A stretch of 44,902 nt of DNA from CAYSDL01 sp964429875 (GCA_964429875.1 CAYSDL010000010.1:1-44902), one strand, 5' to 3'; counted from the first letter of the stretch, positions 27,802 through 36,563 are shown. Notes: a model not told the origin generated them from the letters alone. A program made the numbers and translations.

Positions 27802-28376
27802 ATCTTCAACAAAATATAAGAGAATATACCTATAATAATGAACGCTATCCGCAAATGATTAGTGGAATTCTTGTTGGTAATTTTTTATCTTCATTAATTA
27901 AAGCTATGAATGCAAAAAAAATTATAGAAATAGGAATGTTTACTGGGTACAGTGCTGCATCCATGGTTCAAGCTTTACCAGATAATGGAGAAATTCATAC
28001 TTGTGAATATATGGATGAACATATTAAAACAGCCAGTAAGTTTTTTAATAAATCAAAATATAAAAATATGATTAAAATACATAATGGTCTAGCAATAAAG
28101 ACATTAGAAAATTTTAAAGTTAATACATTTGATTTTGCATTTATTGATGCTGATAAAATAAATTACATGAATTATTATATGAGATGTATGCAACTTGTAA
28201 AATCAAAAGGAATTATTGTTTTAGATAATATGCTGTGGAGTGGAGAAGTAATGAACCCAAAAGATAATGATTCAAAAAAATTAAGAGAAGTAGGTGACTA
28301 TATTCAAAAAGATAATAGAGTAATAAATATGCTGATTCCAATTAGAGACGGCTTAATGGTTTGTATTAAAAAATGA
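27802..28376 (+). CDS. O-methyltransferase, class I SAM-dependent (5' end lost in gap)
   Basis: Frame open from the edge of the gap to a TGA at 28374-28376. The first in-frame Met is residue 173 from the end (27855), but codons before it read QNIREYTYNNERYPQM, which is family sequence just ahead of the SAM domain. The true start is therefore inside the N run. The SAM-binding motif is IIEIGMFTGYSA, with HTCEYMDEH (acidic residue for the ribose), DFAFIDADKINYMNYY (metal-binding Asp) and IVLDNMLWSGEV. This is the caffeoyl-CoA/catechol O-methyltransferase-like family (PF01596). Substrate unknown. It overlaps coaBC by 4 nt (ATGA). Confidence 0.88.
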
Positions 28377-29572
28377 ATTCATTGAAAAATAAAAATTTAT
28401 TATTATGTGTTACAGGATCAATTGCAGCCTATAAAGCATGTGAATTGCTACGTTTATTAAGAAAGGAAGAAGCAAATGTTCAGGTAATGATGAGCAAATC
28501 AGCAGAAGAATTTGTTGGTAAAGCAAGTTTTGCGGCATTATCAAATAATGAAGTTTTAACCAGTCTATTTCCAGATCAGCCTCCAGCTGGTTTAAAGCAT
28601 GTTAATTTAGCTTTTGAACTAGATGCAATTATCATTGCTCCTGCAACTGCAAATATAGTTTGCAAAGTAGCAGGTGGAATAGCTGATGATATTATATCTA
28701 CAACACTATCTATATGTGATGTTCCTAAATTATTTGCTCCAGCTATGAATTTTAATATGTGGAAAAACAAACCAACTATTGATGCAGTTGAAACATTAAA
28801 AGAAAGAAATTTTACAATAATATCTCCAGAAGAAGGACAGTTAGCAAGCCTACATAAAGGAAGAGGCCGGCTTGCTGATTTAAATAAAATAATGAATGGC
28901 ATTAAAAAATTATTTGATTATAATTTAATTCTTGAAAATAAAAAAATTCTTTTAACTGCAGGCCCAACACAAGAAGCAATAGACCCTATTAGATTTTTAT
29001 CTAATAAATCAAGTGGAAAAATGGGTTATGCATTAGCTAAATCAGCAAAAGATTTTGGAGGTGAAGTAACTTTAGTCTCTGGCCCTGTGAAGCTTGATAA
29101 AATTGTAGGGATTAACCATATTGATATTACATCAGCAGAAACAATGGCTTTAACGATCAAAGAGTTAACAGAAAAAAATAATTTTGATTATATTTTTATG
29201 GTTGCAGCAGTAGCTGACTATACTCCCAAAAATTTTTCATTAGAAAAATTAAAAAAAGATGATGATTCTCTAATGATGGAACTTGTTAAAACTACTGATA
29301 TTTTAAAATCTATTATATCAAAAACAACTGCAACTAAAATTGGATTTGCACTTGAAACCAATAATGGCGAGGATAATGCTGTAAACAAATTGAGATCAAA
29401 ATCATTAGATTATATTATTTTAAATTTTGCCAATGAAGAGGATGCTGGTTGTGAATCTGATACAAACCATATTTTTATTTATTCTAAAGATGGACAAAAA
29501 AAAGAATTTAAAAAAGATACTAAACGAAGATTATCAGAAAAAATAATTTCATATATTGTTGATAATGAATAA
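28373..29572 (+). CDS. coaBC: Bifunctional phosphopantothenoylcysteine synthetase/decarboxylase
   Basis: 399-residue coenzyme A biosynthesis enzyme. CoaC half (1-180): the flavin-binding VTGSIAAYKACELLR, the catalytic His in GLKHVNLAF, PATANIVCKVAGGIADD and the PAMNFNMW motif. CoaB half (about 185-399): LTAGPTQEAIDPIRFLSNKS, SSGKMGYALA, and the Lys pair in LEKLKKD. One oddity stands out: the position of the E. coli reductive Cys158 (ACGDIGPGRM) is Ser159 here (ASLHKGRGRL). Length is normal. Its start shares ATGA with the methyltransferase, and its stop overlaps the Nudix gene. Product of the locus is pantetheine phosphate from phosphopantothenate and cysteine. Confidence 0.95.
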   Translation: MNSLKNKNLLLCVTGSIAAYKACELLRLLRKEEANVQVMMSKSAEEFVGKASFAALSNNEVLTSLFPDQPPAGLKHVNLAFELDAIIIAPATANIVCKVAGGIADDIISTTLSICDVPKLFAPAMNFNMWKNKPTIDAVETLKERNFTIISPEEGQLASLHKGRGRLADLNKIMNGIKKLFDYNLILENKKILLTAGPTQEAIDPIRFLSNKSSGKMGYALAKSAKDFGGEVTLVSGPVKLDKIVGINHIDITSAETMALTIKELTEKNNFDYIFMVAAVADYTPKNFSLEKLKKDDDSLMMELVKTTDILKSIISKTTATKIGFALETNNGEDNAVNKLRSKSLDYIILNFANEEDAGCESDTNHIFIYSKDGQKKEFKKDTKRRLSEKIISYIVDNE

Positions 29573-29990
29573 TAAAATCACAAAAAGCGCTGGAGGAGTA
29601 GTATTAAATATTAATAAAGATATTTTAATAGTAAATCAAAATTATGATTCCTGGTCATTACCCAAAGGACATATAGATCCTGGAGAAACAGCTTTTGAAG
29701 CAGCAAAAAGAGAAATTTATGAAGAGTCTGGGATAAAAGATTTAAAATATATAAAAGATTTAGGCCATTATGAACGTTATAGAATTGCTTTAGATGGTTC
29801 TGATGATAATGGAGAGTTGAAAAAAATTTATTTATATTTATTTACAACCAAGCAAATGAAACTTCAACCAATAGATCCTATGAATCCTGAAGCAAGATGG
29901 GGATCTGTTAATGAGGTTTATAATTTATTAACTCATCAAATAGATAAGGATTATTTTTTATCTGTTTCACATTTATGGAGCGATATATAG
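29565..29990 (+). CDS. Nudix hydrolase (diadenosine-polyphosphate-type)
   Basis: Small Nudix hydrolase. The Nudix box GHIDPGETAFEAAKREIYEE-SG is complete and fits Gx5Ex7REUxEExGU. The preceding SWSLPKGH and the trailing GSVNEV resemble the Ap4A/NUDT2-like subgroup, but substrate cannot be fixed from sequence. I chose the ATG at 29565, which gives 141 residues and an 8-nt overlap with coaBC; an in-frame TTG at 29556 would add three residues and neither has a clear Shine-Dalgarno. Its 3' end overlaps the 3' end of the convergent phosphatase-family gene by 18 bp. Confidence 0.92.
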   Translation: MNNKITKSAGGVVLNINKDILIVNQNYDSWSLPKGHIDPGETAFEAAKREIYEESGIKDLKYIKDLGHYERYRIALDGSDDNGELKKIYLYLFTTKQMKLQPIDPMNPEARWGSVNEVYNLLTHQIDKDYFLSVSHLWSDI

Positions 29991-30881
29991 CCTAATTCCA
30001 ACTGGCCGATGATCAGATATATATTCTTCATAAGTACTAAAATATTCATACATAGAATTATCAATTAATACAGTAGATGTTAATATATGATTATCAAATA
30101 ATTCATTAGTAATTAAAATGTGGTCTATATGACTTGGCCATGAAGGGAAAGACCAAAAAGTACTTTCTCCAATTGCAATTGACATATCTGTAAATAAAAA
30201 ATTATCGTCATTTATAAAAATATCAAAAACATTATAAGTATCAATTAATTCATCATTTAAGTCACCCAATATTATTACTTTATCATTTTGTAAATTCATT
30301 GCGATATAATTATGTAAAGATTCACTGGCTTGTTCTCTACGATTTTCAGAACCATCACAACATTTATAATGAGTATTAATTAAAGTGATCTCTTCACCAT
30401 TATAATTAAATTTCAAAACATAAGGTTCCCTCGAAGCAAAATAGTATGAATCTTGATATAATATTGTGTAAGGATTTTGGTATGAAGAAATATGATTTGT
30501 ATTAATTAAATATGACAACTCTCCATATTGAGAATTTGTCGAACCTGATCTAAAACCATCCCAGCAGCTACCTCCGGCTACACAAAACTCTGAAAGGTCA
30601 TGAACTAATTGATGAAAAGCAGTAGTATTTTCAATTTCTTGCAATGCAATAATATCAACATCTAAAGAATCAATACATTCTTTAACATAGTTAACTGTTG
30701 ATTCATGTTTAGGAAAATTTTCAATATTCCATGTAACTATATCTAAAGTTGTATTTGATCCAGTAAAATTTAATTCTGAATGTAAATATTCTTCGTTTTC
30801 ATCAATAATAGGATTATTATTTTCAGAACAAGCGTATAATAATAAAGTTAATAATATTACTAATATATGTTTTGTTAACAT
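29973..30881 (-). CDS. Endonuclease/exonuclease/phosphatase-family lipoprotein
   Basis: 302 residues from the ATG at 30881. An upstream extension to 31130 is open but runs antisense through the threonine dehydrogenase gene and would bury the signal peptide, so I reject it. The lipobox is LLYAC with Cys18. The catalytic EEP-fold motifs are VTWNIENFP (metal Asn), IIALQEIEN (metal Glu), NTHYKCCDGSENRREQASES (catalytic His), ILGDLNDE (Asp/Asn) and SHIDHIL with ISDHRP. All residues needed for Mg-dependent phosphodiester or phosphomonoester cleavage are there. As a lipoprotein it acts outside the cytoplasm, perhaps on extracellular DNA or phospholipid. Divergent from the threonine dehydrogenase gene by 46 bp. 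Confidence 0.92.
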   Translation of the reverse strand: MLTKHILVILLTLLLYACSENNNPIIDENEEYLHSELNFTGSNTTLDIVTWNIENFPKHESTVNYVKECIDSLDVDIIALQEIENTTAFHQLVHDLSEFCVAGGSCWDGFRSGSTNSQYGELSYLINTNHISSYQNPYTILYQDSYYFASREPYVLKFNYNGEEITLINTHYKCCDGSENRREQASESLHNYIAMNLQNDKVIILGDLNDELIDTYNVFDIFINDDNFLFTDMSIAIGESTFWSFPSWPSHIDHILITNELFDNHILTSTVLIDNSMYEYFSTYEEYISDHRPVGIRLYIAP

Positions 30882-30918
30882 CTTTATATTTAAAAGTTTA
30901 TTTGGTGAAAATTTATAG

Positions 30919-30924
30919 TATAAT
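30919..30924 (+). promoter_or_regulatory. -10 box 3 bp before the threonine dehydrogenase ATG
   Basis: TATAAT ends three bases before the ATG at 30928 in the 46-bp divergent spacer. Initiation 4-7 bases downstream would place the transcript start on or in the start codon, giving a leaderless message. No Shine-Dalgarno is seen ahead of this ATG, which agrees. Confidence 0.4.
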
Positions 30925-30927
30925 AAT

Positions 30928-31914
30928 ATGTCAAAAAAAGTAATATTAATTACAGGATCAAATGGAGAGATAGGATGCTCTCTAATTGAAGCTTTAAATA
31001 AACGAAATGTTAATAATATTGTTTCTCTAGATTTAGAACAGCCTAAAAAAAAATTAAATATTGAAAAATTTATTGCAGGCAGCATTTTAGATAAGAATAT
31101 TTTAAACAAAATTAATAACGAATATGACATTTCTAGTATTTATCATCTTGCTGCAATTCTAAGTACAAAAGCAGAGAGAAATCCAAAATTAGCAAATGAT
31201 GTTAATATAAATGGAACAATCAATTTATTAGATTTAGCATCCTTGCAATCAAGCAAACAAAATAAAAAGACCCCATTTTTTTTCCCAAGTTCTATTGCAG
31301 TCTATAATGTAATTAAAGCAGAAAAAACAAAAATTAATGAATATGATTTTTGTAAAAATCCCATTACACAATATGGTCAGGCTAAATTAGAATGTGAAAT
31401 AATTGGGAAGAAATATAAAGATGTAGATTTTAGATGTATTAGATTCCCCGGTATTATTAGTGGAACATCAATTCCAACAGGTGGAACTAGTGATTTTGCT
31501 CCCGAAATGATTCATCATGCAGCACAAGATATAAAATATAATTGTTTCATTAATAAAGATAGAAGAATCCCTTTTATTGTTATGCCAGATGCCATAAAAT
31601 CAATTTTTCAAATTATGGAAGCAAATAAAAACGATCTCAATCATGCAGCATATAATATTACTGCATTTAGCCCAACAGTAGATGATTTTTATATGAAAAC
31701 AAAACAATTTTTTCCTACATTTAGTATGTCATATAAAATAGATGAACAAAGACAAAAAATAATTGATAGTTGGCCAGATGAAATTAATGATTTGAATGCT
31801 AGAACAGACTGGAACTGGACCCCAGAATTTGATTTTGAAAAAGCGTATGCTAAGTATTTAATCTCTAAAATAAATATTAAATATAAACTGGAAGGCAATA
31901 ATGAGAACAATTAA
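30928..31914 (+). CDS. L-threonine 3-dehydrogenase, SDR (GalE-like) type
   Basis: 328-residue extended SDR that oxidises L-threonine to 2-amino-3-ketobutyrate with NAD. Cofactor motif TGSNGEIG is at 9-16; the catalytic set is Ser121/Ser122 in FPSSIAVY and Tyr149-x3-Lys153 in TQYGQAK. Subfamily markers follow: RCIRFPGIIS, GGTSDFAPEMIHHAA, PFIVMPDAIKS, DEQRQKIIDSWP and NARTDWNWTPEFD. These separate SDR threonine dehydrogenases from true GalE epimerases. It overlaps the next gene by 14 nt, which encodes the enzyme for the next step, so function and pairing agree. Product of the pair is glycine plus acetyl-CoA. Confidence 0.94.
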   Translation: MSKKVILITGSNGEIGCSLIEALNKRNVNNIVSLDLEQPKKKLNIEKFIAGSILDKNILNKINNEYDISSIYHLAAILSTKAERNPKLANDVNINGTINLLDLASLQSSKQNKKTPFFFPSSIAVYNVIKAEKTKINEYDFCKNPITQYGQAKLECEIIGKKYKDVDFRCIRFPGIISGTSIPTGGTSDFAPEMIHHAAQDIKYNCFINKDRRIPFIVMPDAIKSIFQIMEANKNDLNHAAYNITAFSPTVDDFYMKTKQFFPTFSMSYKIDEQRQKIIDSWPDEINDLNARTDWNWTPEFDFEKAYAKYLISKINIKYKLEGNNENN

Positions 31915-33085
31915 TAAAACTCTCCAACAGAAATTAAAGAATATTGAAGACAATGGTTTATATAAAAAAGAACGTTTAATTTTCTCACAGCAAAGTTCAA
32001 AAATTCTTGTAGAAGGAAACAAATCTGTATTGAATTTTTGTGCAAATAATTATCTTGGATTATCAAACCATCCTGAAATAATAAATGCAGCAATAGATGG
32101 AATAAAAAAATATGGATTTGGATTAAGCTCTGTTAGGTTTATTTGTGGTACGCAAACAATTCACAGAATATTAGAAAAAAAAGTTGCAAAGTTTTTAAAT
32201 AAACAAGATACTATTTTATATAGTTCTTGCTTTGATGCAAATGGAGGTTTATTTGAGACTTTATTAGATAAAGATGATGCTATTATATCAGATCAACTTA
32301 ATCATGCATCAATTATTGATGGTGTAAGATTATGTAAGGCTCATAGATATAGATATGAAAATTCTAACATGGAAGAGTTAGAGTCTATTTTACAAAAAAC
32401 ACAAATTCATAAAAACAGATTAATTACTACAGATGGAGTTTTTTCTATGGATGGGTATATTGCAAAATTAGATATTATTTGTGATTTAGCTAAAAAATAT
32501 AATGCAATAGTACATGTTGATGACTCTCATGCCACAGGTTTTGTAGGACCTGCAGGAAAAGGCTCTGGTGATTATCACGATGTTTTAGACAAAATAGATA
32601 TTATTACATCTACTTTTGGTAAGGCATTAGGTGGAGCAGCAGGGGGATTTACATCAAGCAGTCAAGAAATAGTAGATATTTTAAGACAACGCTCACGTCC
32701 TTATTTATTTAGTAATTCTTTAGCCCCAGCAGTAGTTTCTGCATCAATAAAGGCAATTGATATTTTAGAATCTTCGATGAAAACACTTGATACATTAAAC
32801 AGTAATACAAAATATTTTAGATCAGAAATTTCTCAATTAGGTTTTAAAATCAAAGAAGGAGTACATCCGATTGTTCCTATTATGTTTGGTGATGCAAAAT
32901 TAGCACAAAAAATTTCAAAGGATATGCTTGATTTAGGGGTTTATGTAATTGGGTTTTCTTATCCAGTTGTTCCTGAAAATGAAGCTCGTATTCGTGTACA
33001 GATTAGTGCTGGTCATTCTAATAATCAATTAGATTTGGCATTAGATGCATTTAATAAATGTGGGAAAAAATACGGTATTTTCTAA
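31901..33085 (+). CDS. kbl: Glycine C-acetyltransferase (2-amino-3-ketobutyrate CoA ligase)
   Basis: 394-residue alpha-oxoamine synthase that splits 2-amino-3-ketobutyrate with CoA into glycine and acetyl-CoA. Motifs: NFCANNYLGLSNHPEII, YGFGLSSVRFICGTQTIHR (substrate and PLP contacts), HVDDSHATGFVGPAGKGS, and the Schiff-base Lys241 in TSTFGKALGGAAGG. Pattern and length match Kbl better than the KAS, BioF or SPT branches, and the preceding threonine dehydrogenase confirms it. The start ATG lies inside the preceding gene with a good GGAAGG at 31890-31895. Its stop overlaps the convergent barrel gene by 4 bp. Confidence 0.95.
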   Translation: MRTINKTLQQKLKNIEDNGLYKKERLIFSQQSSKILVEGNKSVLNFCANNYLGLSNHPEIINAAIDGIKKYGFGLSSVRFICGTQTIHRILEKKVAKFLNKQDTILYSSCFDANGGLFETLLDKDDAIISDQLNHASIIDGVRLCKAHRYRYENSNMEELESILQKTQIHKNRLITTDGVFSMDGYIAKLDIICDLAKKYNAIVHVDDSHATGFVGPAGKGSGDYHDVLDKIDIITSTFGKALGGAAGGFTSSSQEIVDILRQRSRPYLFSNSLAPAVVSASIKAIDILESSMKTLDTLNSNTKYFRSEISQLGFKIKEGVHPIVPIMFGDAKLAQKISKDMLDLGVYVIGFSYPVVPENEARIRVQISAGHSNNQLDLALDAFNKCGKKYGIF

Positions 33086-33909
33086 ATTTTATATTTGATA
33101 GATATTGCATAAACAAACCCTGCATCTCCTAAACTTGATACGCCAATATCAGATTTTATTTTATCTGAATTAATTGATAAACCATAACCAAAGCCATAGA
33201 ACCAATCACGTTTTATATTTCCAGTTAAAAGATTATTTCTAAAGTTATTTGTGCTTAATCGAAGATTCATTGATTGAATAATAGATAATTGCATACATAT
33301 TATATGTTCATATTTTTTAATATTTGAATGATATATTATATCATAACCTAATATGATTTTTGATTTCTTAATATTATGTGTGATTCCAAATTGATACTGC
33401 AAAGGCAATTTTTGATTAATAGATGTATAGGAATTAGTTACTATGCCAAGATTATTAATTGCTAAAGCTAGATTAATATTATGAGTTTTTAATTGTGTAG
33501 AAAATTGATTATTTGATGATAAAGCAGATGCATTATAATTATCTATTTGACTATATACTATACCAATAGAAGATTTAAATAAAATTTTTGATAAATAGTT
33601 TTTAAAATGATAATCTAATTTTAATTCATAAGCATTAAATGTATTAATGGTATTATTATCTATTTGATCTTCTAAGTTTCCATAATCCAAAATTGATAAA
33701 GAATAATTTCTATATTTTAAATTTGCATAATTAATATTTGATGGGAAATTAATAAAATCAAAATTATAATAAGTATTTTCTTCTGTTTTTAATCCAGATA
33801 AACCATGATGACTAGAAACCATTATAGCATTTTCAGGTATAGTTAATATTTGAAATTCTGCCTGGCAAAAAACAAAAGAAATAAACAATAAAAATTTAAT
33901 TTTTTTCAT
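33082..33909 (-). CDS. Predicted outer-membrane barrel protein, possibly PorV/PorQ-like
   Basis: 275 residues with a signal peptide (KKIKFLLFISFVFCQA) followed by alternating strands throughout. Features that recall PorQ/PorV-type (FadL/OMPP1-like) barrels are a start FQILTIPENAIMVSSHHGLSG, a central NINLALAINNLGIV, NQKLPLQYQFGITHN and a C-terminal GVSSLGDAGFVYAISIKYKI. In Bacteroidota PorV and PorQ belong to the type IX secretion system. The match is by style, not by an invariant motif, so I keep it tentative. It overlaps the peptidase gene upstream by 14 nt and is the last gene of a four-gene minus-strand unit. Confidence 0.6.
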   Translation of the reverse strand: MKKIKFLLFISFVFCQAEFQILTIPENAIMVSSHHGLSGLKTEENTYYNFDFINFPSNINYANLKYRNYSLSILDYGNLEDQIDNNTINTFNAYELKLDYHFKNYLSKILFKSSIGIVYSQIDNYNASALSSNNQFSTQLKTHNINLALAINNLGIVTNSYTSINQKLPLQYQFGITHNIKKSKIILGYDIIYHSNIKKYEHIICMQLSIIQSMNLRLSTNNFRNNLLTGNIKRDWFYGFGYGLSINSDKIKSDIGVSSLGDAGFVYAISIKYKI

Positions 33910-34813
33910 CTTCTTCAGTGATATTTAAAGATTCTAATAATTCCATTTCTTCTTCTAATTTCCACTTGTCTTCAATTTTTTTATTACGAATAGAACGCAT
34001 AATAAAACCAATAATAAGTAATAATGGAAAAAAAGCAAACAATTGATTTGGTAAAGTGATCAATTTAAACCATTTATATTTATTTTTTAAATAAGGATAC
34101 AATAAATCATTAAATTCATTTAGAGATTTTGATGTTACATTATAAAAAGCCTTTTCAAAGGTCATCCCATGTAACATATTATTATATATATTTTGTAAAG
34201 AGTTTCCCCCATATAATTTATTTATTGCTAATACATATATAGCTGATTGTGCATAGGCTAAATCAAACCTTGATTTATTGAATCCTGTAAATTTTTCGAG
34301 ATCATAAATATTAAAATATTCTTCTATATGTATATTTTTTGCTATTTGCAGTTTATGATTTAACGAAATTTCTCCAGAATAAAACATTGCAAATCCTTCT
34401 TTAAACCAACGTGGCATTGTTTGAACTTGTTTAATCCTATTGACCATAATATGATTAAGCTCATGCTCCAAAACAGTTTTAAATCTACTTTTGGGTATAT
34501 GTGATATTGATGGGTCCTTAATTATAATGCGTTCTGGATTGCGGTAGGTTATCCCTAGTGCCCAATTCCAATGAGGGTTATTTGTTTTATATCTATCTTG
34601 ATCTACAATAATATTAAATGGTTTTTGAATATCCATTTTACCAAATATAGTATTGAGTTTATCAATTTTATTTAACAATGTATTTTCCAATTCATCATCT
34701 GTAAATGAATGTCCATTATTTATTATTGTACAATTTCCCCATGGAGTATTTATATCAACATTTGCAAAAAGAAGATTGGAAAAAATAATTATAAATAGGA
34801 TAAAAATATTCAT
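33896..34813 (-). CDS. Membrane-anchored gluzincin metallopeptidase (peptidase MA-like)
   Basis: 305 residues with an N-terminal signal peptide (IFILFIIIFSNLLFA). The zinc site is HELNH (117-121), in the context VLEHELNHIMVNR, and the third ligand is likely Glu139 in PRWFKEGFAMF, the arrangement of the peptidase MA family (PF13485). A single membrane helix lies near the C terminus (LFAFFPLLLIIGFIMRS), followed by a charged cytoplasmic tail rich in Glu and Lys. The catalytic domain would face the periplasm. It is coupled to the barrel gene (14-nt overlap) and follows the GNAT gene by 1 bp. A role in processing or assembling an envelope protein is plausible; substrate unknown. Confidence 0.82.
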   Translation of the reverse strand: MNIFILFIIIFSNLLFANVDINTPWGNCTIINNGHSFTDDELENTLLNKIDKLNTIFGKMDIQKPFNIIVDQDRYKTNNPHWNWALGITYRNPERIIIKDPSISHIPKSRFKTVLEHELNHIMVNRIKQVQTMPRWFKEGFAMFYSGEISLNHKLQIAKNIHIEEYFNIYDLEKFTGFNKSRFDLAYAQSAIYVLAINKLYGGNSLQNIYNNMLHGMTFEKAFYNVTSKSLNEFNDLLYPYLKNKYKWFKLITLPNQLFAFFPLLLIIGFIMRSIRNKKIEDKWKLEEEMELLESLNITEEDEKN

Positions 34814-34814
34814 A

Positions 34815-35792
34815 TTAGATATGTAAAGAATAATCTAGACTAAATGGAACTGGCTTAAAACCAAGGGCTACATTAATTTTATACATAGGGTTATTGTCTT
34901 CATTATCTGTTCTAACTTCAGTTACTCCTTTATAAAGGAGCCTTTCAATAGCTTTTATTTTAAGAGCTGTTGCAATTCCTCTTCTGCGATATTCTTTAAG
35001 CACACCAAGTCCACCAGTCCAGCCTTTATGAGGTTCTGCTTTAGGATAAACTGTAATATCTGTTGAACCGATATATTGATGATTTTTAACAGCAACAATT
35101 TGGGTCCCATAGCTATTTTTTTCAAAATCCAATTGCAATTTCATTGCCTGTTTAAATGGCATTCTTGTATGCTGAATTCCTTCAGGTATTGGAAAGTCTA
35201 ATGCATAAGTCCAAATTAATTCCTCTAATTTTTTATAATGGTTTGGAAATTGATCTGGAAAATCCCTCATTTCCTCTTTTGAATCATAGAATTTTACTCC
35301 CTGAGATTCAAGCTTCTGAACTAGGGAATTATATTTTTTTACATCGACTTTTTTAATGTTGCAGGAATATTCTCTATTGGTTTGTACAAGCTTAAATCCT
35401 TTTTTTATTAATAATTTTTTATGTTCTTCATAATTAGGGTGATCATAAATGCTTGTATGAACCAAGTTGCATCTAAACTTTTTTATTTTTTCAATCATAT
35501 TAGAAAACAATAAATTTCTGTACCCATTATTATTATATGCTGGGTCTAAGTTTAGAGTATAAAAGGTAGTTTTATTATTTTTATTCCTTCCTTGAGAATA
35601 ATAAAGAATTCCTATTAGGATATCATAATTATAAAGTAACAATCTATCACGAATTAGTGTTTTATCCCGTATTTTCCAACTATCTTTATCATCATCTGGA
35701 TGAAATATTGAATCATGATTAACAAGATTATCAATCCTTGCACATTCTTGAAATTCAATGTCAGAGGCAGTAAATTTTTTTATTTTAATCAT
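34815..35792 (-). CDS. Double-GNAT acetyltransferase
   Basis: 325 residues made of two GNAT halves. The C-terminal half (about 185-325) has a clear acetyl-CoA motif A: TGGLGVLKEYRRRGIATALK, then VTEVRTDNEDNNPMYKINVALGF. The N-terminal half (1-150) has the weaker pattern LDPAYNNNGYRNLLFSNM and KLLIKKGFK and may be degenerate in cofactor binding. Such tandem-GNAT proteins resemble the MshD/Eis style layout, but the target is not predictable. Its ATG abuts the stop of the upstream membrane protein with no spacer, and the peptidase gene follows after 1 bp. Confidence 0.85.
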   Translation of the reverse strand: MIKIKKFTASDIEFQECARIDNLVNHDSIFHPDDDKDSWKIRDKTLIRDRLLLYNYDILIGILYYSQGRNKNNKTTFYTLNLDPAYNNNGYRNLLFSNMIEKIKKFRCNLVHTSIYDHPNYEEHKKLLIKKGFKLVQTNREYSCNIKKVDVKKYNSLVQKLESQGVKFYDSKEEMRDFPDQFPNHYKKLEELIWTYALDFPIPEGIQHTRMPFKQAMKLQLDFEKNSYGTQIVAVKNHQYIGSTDITVYPKAEPHKGWTGGLGVLKEYRRRGIATALKIKAIERLLYKGVTEVRTDNEDNNPMYKINVALGFKPVPFSLDYSLHI

Positions 35793-36560
35793 TTATGATT
35801 TATTAGATAGTAAATATCTAAAATATAAACACACAAATAAATATGACAAAGGAAGAGTAATACAAATCCCAATAATTGTTAATGCGCCAAGTAAATTGAT
35901 AAATAATAAAGAAATACCAAAAGTTAAAATTTCAAGATTTCGGTCTTTTGTTAACTCCCAACTTTTTTTTATAGAGAGGAACCCACTGTATTTTTTATCA
36001 ATGATCAAGTAACTCCAGAAAAATATTCTAATCATAACATATATTGCTGGAATAGTAAATAAAATTAAAATATACATTAATTCTTGAAAATTAAAGTATG
36101 ATGAAGCTAATTCTTGAAAATATGGATCTAACAATGAACTGGAAAGTATATTAAAAAATTCAACTCCATATCTAATGTACATATATATCAATACAGGCAA
36201 TGAAAAAATAATTAGAATTAAATAATAAAATAATAATCCAGACAAATATCGTCCTAAAATATGAAAATGATTAAATATAAAATTCAGTTTTTTTTCTTTA
36301 TGGTCTATAAATTCAAAAATGAATTTTGTATACCCTATTTCCATTCCCATTATTAATAGACTTGTTGATAAGATAAAGATGATACGTTGAATTGGAAATT
36401 CTTCCGCGATAAAAATTGTATCCATAATTGCAAGCATAGATCTTATAATTAAGATTAACAAAAAACCGCTTATAATAGAAAGTGACACTCTTGTATTTTG
36501 AGAAAGATAACCTACAATCTGATTATAAATAATTTTATATGTTAAAATAATATTTTGCAT
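35793..36560 (-). CDS. Multipass membrane protein, unknown function
   Basis: 255 residues with about six hydrophobic segments (for example SLSIISGFLLILIIRSML, IIFILSTSLLIMGMEIGY, YLSGLLFYYLILIIFSLPVL, ELMYILILFTIPAIYVMIRI, ILTFGISLLFINLL, LTIIGICITLPLSYLFVCLY). A cytoplasmic loop near 190-205 reads SGFLSIKKSWELTKDRNLE. That motif and the topology are like the DUF975/YciC-type and related integral membrane proteins with a SxxxSWxLTxG loop. No enzyme signature is seen. It is the first gene of the minus-strand unit with the GNAT, peptidase and barrel genes; its stop abuts the next ATG. Confidence 0.7.
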   Translation of the reverse strand: MQNIILTYKIIYNQIVGYLSQNTRVSLSIISGFLLILIIRSMLAIMDTIFIAEEFPIQRIIFILSTSLLIMGMEIGYTKFIFEFIDHKEKKLNFIFNHFHILGRYLSGLLFYYLILIIFSLPVLIYMYIRYGVEFFNILSSSLLDPYFQELASSYFNFQELMYILILFTIPAIYVMIRIFFWSYLIIDKKYSGFLSIKKSWELTKDRNLEILTFGISLLFINLLGALTIIGICITLPLSYLFVCLYFRYLLSNKS

Positions 36561-36563
36561 AAA

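Noticed and set aside
29973..31130. Long form (385 residues) of the phosphatase-family lipoprotein
   Set aside because: The extra 83 codons run antisense through the threonine dehydrogenase gene and would place the lipoprotein signal peptide inside the protein; the ATG at 30881 is the sensible start.
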